A stretch of DNA of 29,029 bases from Gammaproteobacteria bacterium RIFCSPHIGHO2_12_FULL_37_14 (lineage in GTDB: Bacteria; Pseudomonadota; Gammaproteobacteria; DSM-16500), in contig MGXV01000089.1 in the NCBI GenBank assembly GCA_001801485.1, forward strand, positions 42,835 through 71,863, written 5' to 3'. The notes under the pieces were generated by a model that saw only the letters and a list, made by a program, of their open reading frames with translations, searched no databases and was not told the origin of the DNA. The stretch's first letter is position 1. Each line of letters begins with the position of its first letter. Positions 22,355 to 29,029 of the stretch are shown here, in pieces. Both the position numbers and the translations under genes were made by a program.

Positions 22355-23842
22355 CTAAATTTTTATAATTTGGCGCAATTTGGTAAATCCATCCCAAGGA
22401 TCTTTGCTTAGCTTTGCGAGTCGCTTGGGTAAAGTTAAAAGCGTATATTGAGTGGGATTGATTTTTGAGGATAATTCGTCCCAGTGCAGCGGGGTAGCGA
22501 TGGTGGCATTTTCCCGCGCACGAGTAGAATAGGGAGCGATAACGGTAGCGCCACGTTGGTTCCGCAAATAATCAATATAAATTTTACCTGTTCTTTTTGC
22601 TTTAGTCATGAGACTAGTATAGTGATCTGGTTGCAGTGAAACGATATATTGCACAAATGTTTGAGTAAAATCTTTGATCTGTTCCCAACTATATTGAGCC
22701 TTAATAGGAACGGCGATATGTAATCCTTTTCCGCCTGTTGTGTTTATAAAACTCTGTAATTTTAATTTTTGTAATTCTTTTCGTATTAATTTTGCAGTAT
22801 AAATGACAAATTTCCATTCAACATCTGGAGCGGGATCGAGATCAAATATTATTCTATCTGGCTTTTCAATATGCTTGATCGGAGATCCCCAAAGATGTAT
22901 TTCAAGCACGCCTAATTGAATCAGTGCGAATAACCCTTTTTTATTCTTGATGTAGGAATATAATTTGCGGCCACTCTTTTCGCGAATAGGAATACTGTAT
23001 ATTGCTGGATCTGATATACCCGATAAATGCTTTTGAAAAAAGCAATTGTGATGACGACCATCAGGACATCGTAATAAAGTTAAGGGGCGATTGATAATGT
23101 AAGGTAAAATCCACTCATGAATCGCATCGTAATAGTGTGCCAGATCGAGTTTAGTAATTCCTTCTTCAGGGTATAAAATTTTATCAGGATGAGTGAGATG
23201 AGGATACGAGGCAAATTCAAATTTAGCGATAAGTTTAGGTTTTACCCGTGTAACTTGTTTAATTGCCGGTGGGCGCTTTAACGGTTGATATTGTGCTGCT
23301 AATTCATCTATCGTTAGATGACTGATAACACTTTTAATTTGCATATCTGTAATTTCAGCACCGCTTTTGGCGTAAGAATCATTAATTTTTATAAGTAACC
23401 AATTTTTAGGATTATTTTTAATTTGAATCAATTTCCATAATCCTTTCAGTTTCATTCCATCTAAATGAAAAGTTAAATTACCTTGCTGATAAGCGGTATT
23501 AACATTATCATTTTCACATTTCCAGTAACCTTTGTCCCATAACATGACGGTACCACCGCCATATTGACCTTGTGGAATAATGCCTTCAAACGATCCATAT
23601 TCCAATGGATGATCTTCAACATGAACTGCAAGTCGTTTATTGTTGGGATTCAAACTCGGTCCTTTGGGAATAGCCCAGCTTTTTAAAACGCCATTCATTT
23701 CTAAGCGAAAATCGTAATGCAAGTGACTAGCAGCATGTTTTTGAATGAGATATTTTAATTTTACTGAGGATTTATTTTTTTCCCCCAATGGCTCTGGAGT
23801 TAATTTGAAGTTGCGTTTTGCATGATATTTATTTAATGACAT
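22355..23842 (-). CDS. LigD-type NHEJ protein: phosphoesterase + primase-polymerase, no ligase domain
   Basis: 495 residues. The N-terminal 3'-phosphoesterase domain (about 1-160) has H36, H42, D44, R46 and H78 in the places of H42, H48, D50, R52 and H84 of Pseudomonas LigD. Examples are LHYDFRLEMNGVLKSWAIPK and EDHPLEYGSFEG. The C-terminal AEP polymerase domain (about 215-495) starts at LTHPDKILYPEEGITK and keeps the metal-binding FDLDP (D334, D336), TTGGKGLH and YIDYLRNQRGAT with D424. The ATP-dependent ligase domain usually between them in PE-LIG-POL LigD is missing, and no KxDG motif exists. Only a ~30-residue linker with ligase-end-like PKLIAKFEFA remains. It lies 9 bp after holA. No ku gene is in the window. 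Confidence 0.9.
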   Translation of the reverse strand: MSLNKYHAKRNFKLTPEPLGEKNKSSVKLKYLIQKHAASHLHYDFRLEMNGVLKSWAIPKGPSLNPNNKRLAVHVEDHPLEYGSFEGIIPQGQYGGGTVMLWDKGYWKCENDNVNTAYQQGNLTFHLDGMKLKGLWKLIQIKNNPKNWLLIKINDSYAKSGAEITDMQIKSVISHLTIDELAAQYQPLKRPPAIKQVTRVKPKLIAKFEFASYPHLTHPDKILYPEEGITKLDLAHYYDAIHEWILPYIINRPLTLLRCPDGRHHNCFFQKHLSGISDPAIYSIPIREKSGRKLYSYIKNKKGLFALIQLGVLEIHLWGSPIKHIEKPDRIIFDLDPAPDVEWKFVIYTAKLIRKELQKLKLQSFINTTGGKGLHIAVPIKAQYSWEQIKDFTQTFVQYIVSLQPDHYTSLMTKAKRTGKIYIDYLRNQRGATVIAPYSTRARENATIATPLHWDELSSKINPTQYTLLTLPKRLAKLSKDPWDGFTKLRQIIKI

Positions 23843-23851
23843 ATTTTCAAC

Positions 23852-24892
23852 TTAAGCTGGATGCTTGGTAGTCGTATCGATTGTCGGCCTTTTTGGGGTC
23901 AATTTCAGGCAAAGCATTTGAAGTCGATTCCATGGGTTGTCAGCGATTGCACCTTTAATGCAGCGATCAATGTTGGCAATATCCAAAAGAAAACGCCAAT
24001 AATCTGTTGCACTAAATTTTTTTAAAAAACTTCTTAACATTGACTGCCGGCGAATAAAAACCCGATTTTTTTTAAAAAGGTCTTCAAAAGACATACCTTG
24101 TTTGATTTGTTGTGCCATATCATTTAGTAAGCGTAATTCTCGTGCAATCGCCCAAATAATGAGAGTGGGTTCACAACTATTTAGTTTGAGAGTGCCTAAG
24201 ATACGTAAGGAACGCGATACATTACCAGCAATCATGCTGTCCACTAAATCAAAAATAGTAAATTGCATGTCATCAACCATGAGGGTATCGATTAAATCTT
24301 CATCGATTATTTTTTGTGGTTGTAGTAAATAGCATTTTTCAATTGCCTGAGCAATAGCAATTAAATTGCCTTCAGCATAATTCGCTAACAAATTTGCAGC
24401 AGGCGCATTTAATTGTAATCGATATTTTTTTGCTTGGTAATGTATCCATTGCAATAATTGTTCATGTGATAAAGGCCAGATTGTTATGATTACGCCAGAA
24501 TTTTCAATTGCTTGATAACAATTATTTTTACTTATTTTACTATCAATTTTTCCTGTCGTAATTAATAGCAGATGTTGTGAAGAGGGATTTTTCAGATATT
24601 CGCTGAGAATGGTGACAAGAGTTTTATGTGTTGTAAATGAAGGTAAATTAATTTCTAGCAATTGTTTTTCTGAAAACAAAGAAGGAGAATTAAGCGTACT
24701 ATACAATTGTTGTTCATCCAGTCCCGTATCAATTGATAAGCGAAGTCGCCCACTGAATCCAGCATGTTTTGCTGCTTTCCGAATCATGCGGACACTATCT
24801 TGCTTTAATAAAACATCTTCACCACCGATTAAATAGACGGGAGCTAATTTTTTGGTGAGATGTGGTTCTAATTGAAAATATGTCAGTTTCAT
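23852..24892 (-). CDS. holA: DNA polymerase III delta subunit
   Basis: The clamp-loader wrench that opens the beta clamp. 346 residues, the usual size. The N-terminal segment LAPVYLIGGEDVLLKQDSVRMIRK (about 16-39) is typical, as are LPLSHEQL-like positions near 140, NLLANYAEGNLIAIAQAIEK (about 167-186), and the third-domain region IIWAIARELRLL and NIDRCIKGAIADNPW. Its ATG overlaps the lptE stop by 4 bp. The leuS-lptE-holA order is conserved in gammaproteobacteria, which strongly supports the call. Confidence 0.96.
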   Translation of the reverse strand: MKLTYFQLEPHLTKKLAPVYLIGGEDVLLKQDSVRMIRKAAKHAGFSGRLRLSIDTGLDEQQLYSTLNSPSLFSEKQLLEINLPSFTTHKTLVTILSEYLKNPSSQHLLLITTGKIDSKISKNNCYQAIENSGVIITIWPLSHEQLLQWIHYQAKKYRLQLNAPAANLLANYAEGNLIAIAQAIEKCYLLQPQKIIDEDLIDTLMVDDMQFTIFDLVDSMIAGNVSRSLRILGTLKLNSCEPTLIIWAIARELRLLNDMAQQIKQGMSFEDLFKKNRVFIRRQSMLRSFLKKFSATDYWRFLLDIANIDRCIKGAIADNPWNRLQMLCLKLTPKRPTIDTTTKHPA

Positions 24893-25446
24893 TTGGGCTT
24901 AGGATAGGATCCAGTCATTTGTTGAGTAATTTCCTTAGAGGCCAGTCGATTCATGATTGCATAAGCCAGATTGCGACGCATTTGTTGGTAAAATAAATTT
25001 GCTTCATTACTGCTTCCAAGAATTTGATTCGATTGAACAGTGATTGCTCGTGTTTCAGTCAGGGTTTGAGGATTGACTAAAGGAATTCCATTGGGATCGC
25101 TGATTTCAAATACAACCGTCACTCTTAGATTATATTGTCGTGTTTGTTGGGTGCCGCTGACACTTAATAATTCTTGTGATGATTCATCGCGAATAATGGT
25201 TAAAATAGTACTTGCTGACGCTGGAGATGAAACCAGTTGCACTTTTGATGCTTTTAAAAATTGACGCAGGTTGTTGGCAAGATGCCCGTATGGATCATTC
25301 GTTTGTAAATATAATCGATGTAAGGCAGGTGCAAGTTGCATTTCACCTTGTAAATGAAAGCCACAGGCAGTTAGAGATAAAGTAAAAAAGAAAAATAAAC
25401 AACTTACTCTCCAGTTTAATTTTTTTGAAAGGGGATTGTTTGTCAT
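24889..25446 (-). CDS. lptE: LPS-assembly lipoprotein LptE
   Basis: Outer-membrane lipoprotein that plugs the LptD barrel during LPS insertion. 185 residues. A lipoprotein signal peptide with lipobox LTAC places the acylated Cys at residue 28, followed by GFHLQG, the usual LptE start. It also has the ITVQSNQILGSSNEANLFYQQM region and C-terminal amphipathic helix of the family. It overlaps leuS (4 bp, ATGA) upstream and holA (4 bp) downstream, so the three are translationally coupled. Confidence 0.95.
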   Translation of the reverse strand: MTNNPLSKKLNWRVSCLFFFFTLSLTACGFHLQGEMQLAPALHRLYLQTNDPYGHLANNLRQFLKASKVQLVSSPASASTILTIIRDESSQELLSVSGTQQTRQYNLRVTVVFEISDPNGIPLVNPQTLTETRAITVQSNQILGSSNEANLFYQQMRRNLAYAIMNRLASKEITQQMTGSYPKPK

Positions 25447-27947
25447 TCTTCTTCCACCACTACATTCACTAATCTACCCGGTACAATAATGATTCGTTTA
25501 ATTCGTTTTCCTTTGATGGCTTGCTGCACTTTAGGATCTTCTTTTACTCTGTCTTCAATGAATGGTTGATCAGCATGATGTGGAACACGCACATTGCTGC
25601 GTAATTTCCCATTAATTTGGATGACGAGTTCTATTGTATCTGCTTTGAAAACGATAGGGCTTGGTGATGGCCAAGGTGCATCAAGAATGATACCCTCATA
25701 TTGTAAATCTAGCCATAATTGATGCGTCATGTGTGGTGCAATCGGTGCTAGTAAACGCAATAAAATACTGATCCCTTTATGAATAACAATATCCCTGATA
25801 TCAATCAATTCTGATTGAGCAGGTTCAAGTTTAGTTAAGAGATTAAAAATTTTCATGCATCCTGAAACAATCGTATTAAATTGTTGTCGCTCATAATCAA
25901 ACTTTGCTTGTTCAAGAATTTCATAAATTTGACGAAATATGTCTATTTGTTTGGGATCACTTTTTTCCCAATTAGAGGAACCAAGCAAATTTGAAGATGG
26001 TAATCGATTGTATTGTCGAATGCGTTGATGATGTTCATAGGCAAATGCCCATAAACGCTTCAAAAAGCGGTGTCCACCTTCTACGCCGCTGTCTGACCAT
26101 TCCAAACTCTGTTCTGGGGGCGATGCAAACATAATAAAGAGTCTAACTGTATCCGCTCCATAGCGATCAATGAGAGCTTGTGGATCCACTACATTTCCTT
26201 TTGATTTAGACATTTTTGCACCGCGATTTAAGACCATTCCTTGTGAAAGTAACCGTAGAAAGGGTTCGTCGCTGTTCAATAAACCATGATCCCGTAACAA
26301 TTTATGAAAAAAGCGAGCATATAATAAATGCAAAACAGCATGTTCGATTCCACCCACATACTGATCGACTGGCAACCAATAATTTGCACGACCATCAAGC
26401 ATGGCCTTGTTGGGTGTTTTACAGGCTAGGCGAGCGTAATACCAAGAAGACTCGACAAAAGTATCGAAGGTATCAATTTCACGTTTAGCTGGTTGCCGAC
26501 ATTGAGGGCAGATAGTTTCATAAAATTCAGGCATCGATTGTAAGGGAGAACTGACTCCTGAAAATTCGACATTTTCAGGAAGAACGACAGGTAAATCTTT
26601 CTCAGGCACAGGAACTGTTCCACATTTCTGACAATTAATAAAGGGAATAGGAGCGCCCCAATAGCGTTGCCTGGAAACACTCCAATCGCGCAAACGATAA
26701 TGAACTTTATATTCACCAAGATTTTTAGCTTTAAGATCATCAGCAATGGCTTTAAATGCTTGATTAGAATCTAATCCATTGTAGTTAGCCGAATGGATTA
26801 ATTCACCATGACCCGTATACGCTTTCTTAGTAAAATCCCAGGAAGAACCTACAGGTGCGATGACTGGATGAATGGGTAAATGATATTTAACAGCAAATTC
26901 AAAATCACGTTGATCATGAGCAGGAACGGCCATTAATGCTCCGCTGCCGTATTCCATGAGCACAAAATTTGCTACCCAAATAGGAATATTTTCACCCGTG
27001 AGAGGATGACGAGCAGAACATCCGATAGACATTCCACGTTTTTCCATAGTAGCTATCTCTGCCTCAGCCACTTTGATATTTCGATTAGCATCAAGAAATT
27101 GCTTAAGCGTTGGATTCAGTAGAGCAAGCTTTTTACAGAGTGGATGCTGAGGCGCTAGTGCGATATAGGTAACGCCAAATAATGTGTCAGGACGGGTAGT
27201 GAAAATAGTGAGCTGATCGTGATCAGCAGAATGAGTATCAAGAATAAACTTTATTTCTACACCTTCTGAACGACCAATCCAATTTCGTTGCATGGTTCGA
27301 ACTTGTGGAGGCCAGTGTTGTAATTGATCAATATCATTTAACAGTTCTTCAGCATAACTGGTAATTTTTAAAAACCATTGAGGAATTTCACGGCGTTCGA
27401 CCATTGCGCCAGATCGCCAACCGCGACCATCAACCACTTGCTCATTCGCTAATACAGTTTGATCAATAGGATCCCAATTAACTTCCGCATTTTTTTTATA
27501 GACTAAGCCTTTCTTGTAAAGTTGTAAGAAAAACCATTGTTCCCAATGATAATAATCTGGATCACATGTTGCAAATTCACGGCTCCAATCATAAGCAAAG
27601 CCCATGCGCATCATTTGCTTGCGAATATGATTGATATTTTGTCGTGTCCATTGCGCAGGCGGAATTTTATGTTGGATGGCGGCGTTTTCTGCAGGTAAAC
27701 CAAAGGCATCCCAACTCATGGGTTGTAAAACATTTTTGCCAAGCATGGTTTGGTAACGAGCGATCACATCACCAATAGTATAATTTCTAACATGACCCAT
27801 GTGTAAGCTGCCGCTAGGATAAGGCATCATGGATAAACAATAAAATTTTTCTTTATTCGCATCTTCAGTGACTTGAAAGCAATTTTTTTCTTGCCAATAG
27901 GTTTGAGCATTCAATTCGATTTCTTGTGAATTATATTGTTCTTGCAT
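25443..27947 (-). CDS. leuS: Leucyl-tRNA synthetase
   Basis: Class I synthetase that charges tRNA-Leu and edits near-cognate amino acids. ATG 27947 gives 834 residues. The frame is open to a TTG at 27995, but those codons overlap the lnt end and the protein normally begins at MQEQYNSQEIE. The HIGH-type motif is PYPSGSLHMGH (42-52) and KMSKS is K578-S582. The CP1 editing domain has FTTRPDTLFGVTYIALAP and the zinc-type insertion has CQKCGT...CPQCRQP. It starts 16 bp after the lnt stop. Confidence 0.98.
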   Translation of the reverse strand: MQEQYNSQEIELNAQTYWQEKNCFQVTEDANKEKFYCLSMMPYPSGSLHMGHVRNYTIGDVIARYQTMLGKNVLQPMSWDAFGLPAENAAIQHKIPPAQWTRQNINHIRKQMMRMGFAYDWSREFATCDPDYYHWEQWFFLQLYKKGLVYKKNAEVNWDPIDQTVLANEQVVDGRGWRSGAMVERREIPQWFLKITSYAEELLNDIDQLQHWPPQVRTMQRNWIGRSEGVEIKFILDTHSADHDQLTIFTTRPDTLFGVTYIALAPQHPLCKKLALLNPTLKQFLDANRNIKVAEAEIATMEKRGMSIGCSARHPLTGENIPIWVANFVLMEYGSGALMAVPAHDQRDFEFAVKYHLPIHPVIAPVGSSWDFTKKAYTGHGELIHSANYNGLDSNQAFKAIADDLKAKNLGEYKVHYRLRDWSVSRQRYWGAPIPFINCQKCGTVPVPEKDLPVVLPENVEFSGVSSPLQSMPEFYETICPQCRQPAKREIDTFDTFVESSWYYARLACKTPNKAMLDGRANYWLPVDQYVGGIEHAVLHLLYARFFHKLLRDHGLLNSDEPFLRLLSQGMVLNRGAKMSKSKGNVVDPQALIDRYGADTVRLFIMFASPPEQSLEWSDSGVEGGHRFLKRLWAFAYEHHQRIRQYNRLPSSNLLGSSNWEKSDPKQIDIFRQIYEILEQAKFDYERQQFNTIVSGCMKIFNLLTKLEPAQSELIDIRDIVIHKGISILLRLLAPIAPHMTHQLWLDLQYEGIILDAPWPSPSPIVFKADTIELVIQINGKLRSNVRVPHHADQPFIEDRVKEDPKVQQAIKGKRIKRIIIVPGRLVNVVVEEE

Positions 27948-27963
27948 GACTGTTATTCTCACT

Positions 27964-29028
27964 TTATGTATGTCTTCTATTATCCAAAATGGCAATAATG
28001 AGTAGAGAAATTAAAATAATTAACATAGGGTCCATGCGAAACATCATCCAGGGTGTTTTGCCAATCATCGCTTGCACCCTACCATTCAGAACATAAGATT
28101 GATATTGTGGTGCAGCTGATTCAATTTTACCGTAAGCATTAATAATAGCAGTGATACCATCATTGCTTACAAAAATAAGAGGCCTTCTTAATTCGAGCGC
28201 ACGCATGGCTGCCATTTGTAAATGTTGGGCTTCAGCAGAAGATCGACCAAACCAGGCATCGTTAGTAATAGTCAGTAAGATACCAATATCACTATTGGAT
28301 GTATTAATCAGTTCAGGAAAAGCAATTTCGTAACAAATTGAAGGAAGTATTTTTATATCGCCAATTTCTAATGGAGGTTGATTATTGCTACCTGGAATAA
28401 GATTTGACATGGGAATAGACATAAAATCAAAAAATTTTGAAATAATCGGAAATGTTGGAATAAATTCACCAAAAGGTACTAAGCGACGCTTGAGATAGAC
28501 TTGTCTGTTTTTTCCTAACACTACAATGCTATTATAGTATCCTAATTGATTTTCAGCTTGAATTGGAATACCGAGAATAAGATAAGAATGACTGGTTTGT
28601 GCTTTATTATCCATTAATTCGATGAATGGGGCAGCATCTTCTAATGACATGGGTATGGCGGCTTCAGGCCAGATGATCATTTCTTGTTTGCCCCATAATG
28701 GTTCAGTCATCTCAGCATAGCGATCTAATGATAATTTCAAATGTTCAGGCGACCATTTGATCGCTTGGGGAATATTACCTTGTACTAAACTGACCGAAAT
28801 GGGTTGTCCCTTGGGATGTGTCCATGGTAACAGGCTTAATAAGCCCCCGATTATCCAGATGAGCGTGAAAAGGAATAAATAAAAATAACCAGTTCGAAAA
28901 TGATGTTGTTTTAATTGAATAATGGTCGCGACGATTAAACCACTAGAAATTAAAGTAGCTAATGAAATGCTAAATACTCCTAAGAGTGTAGCATAACCTG
29001 CAAGCGGAGAATTGGTCTGACTGTAACC
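27964..29028 (-). CDS. lnt: Apolipoprotein N-acyltransferase, N-terminus cut by window edge
   Basis: Adds the third acyl chain to lipoproteins in the inner membrane. The visible 354 residues start inside the membrane domain (GYSQTNSPLAGYATLLGVF). Two further hydrophobic segments follow, then the nitrilase-like catalytic domain beginning at VSLVQGNIPQAIKWSPE. The catalytic triad is visible as Glu in IIWPEAAIP, Lys in YLKRRLVPFGEF and Cys in ILPSICYEIAFPE. A final C-terminal TM (PMLIILISLLIIAIL) ends the protein. The first ~150 residues lie past 29029. lnt-leuS adjacency is common in this class. Together with lspA and lptE it serves envelope lipoproteins. Confidence 0.96.
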   Translation of the reverse strand, partial: GYSQTNSPLAGYATLLGVFSISLATLISSGLIVATIIQLKQHHFRTGYFYLFLFTLIWIIGGLLSLLPWTHPKGQPISVSLVQGNIPQAIKWSPEHLKLSLDRYAEMTEPLWGKQEMIIWPEAAIPMSLEDAAPFIELMDNKAQTSHSYLILGIPIQAENQLGYYNSIVVLGKNRQVYLKRRLVPFGEFIPTFPIISKFFDFMSIPMSNLIPGSNNQPPLEIGDIKILPSICYEIAFPELINTSNSDIGILLTITNDAWFGRSSAEAQHLQMAAMRALELRRPLIFVSNDGITAIINAYGKIESAAPQYQSYVLNGRVQAMIGKTPWMMFRMDPMLIILISLLIIAILDNRRHT

Positions 29029-29029
29029 A

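Noticed and set aside
26216..26746. Openings on both strands inside leuS
   Set aside because: Shadows of leuS; the cysteine-bearing zinc region belongs to the leuS frame.
27948..27995. TTG start extending leuS by 16 residues
   Set aside because: Overlaps the lnt 3' end and adds residues absent from the family.

Overview
The window is an AT-rich, densely packed bacterial chromosome segment from a gammaproteobacterium. Two local gene orders are typical of that class: mutS diverging from pncC-recA-recX-alaS-lysC, and lnt-leuS-lptE-holA-(ligD-like)-nadD-rsfS-rlmH. A eukaryotic-type F-box protein and a small Dot/Icm IcmD-like membrane protein point, by inference, to a host-associated member of the Legionellales (Legionella/Coxiella/Berkiella-like). 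No rRNA, tRNA, CRISPR array or complete insertion sequence was seen.

Layout. 1-5870 (minus): lysC (runs off the left edge), alaS, recX, recA, pncC. 5871-5996: divergent control region with three TGCGATAA half-sites. 5997-10832 (plus): mutS, then an MMPL/RND-family exporter. 10833-12607 (plus) is an accessory island: an F-box gene, an ORF6N-domain gene and a decayed 3' fragment of a second F-box-type gene. A 58-bp direct repeat flanks the ORF6N segment. 12581-13998 (minus): rluB and scpB. 14074-18303 (plus): ribF-ileS-lspA, with overlapping junctions. 18304-18629: remains of a HigB/HigA-like toxin-antitoxin pair. 18630-19757 (minus): an alpha/beta hydrolase. 19834-20639 (plus): a translationally coupled pair, an IcmD-like protein and an EexN-like lipoprotein. 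20651-29029 (minus): rlmH, rsfS, nadD, a LigD-type protein lacking its ligase domain, holA, lptE, leuS and lnt (runs off the right edge).

How the genes work together. Most of the window is housekeeping: DNA repair (recA, recX, mutS), tRNA charging (alaS, ileS, leuS), lipoprotein maturation (lspA, lnt) and LPS assembly (lptE), cofactors (ribF, nadD, pncC), ribosome maintenance (rluB, rlmH, rsfS), replication and segregation (holA, scpB). The less ordinary material sits at the seams between these operons. It consists of the F-box/ORF6N island, the degraded toxin-antitoxin locus, the secretion-system-like pair, and a LigD with phosphoesterase and polymerase domains but no ligase, placed inside the holA-nadD interval.
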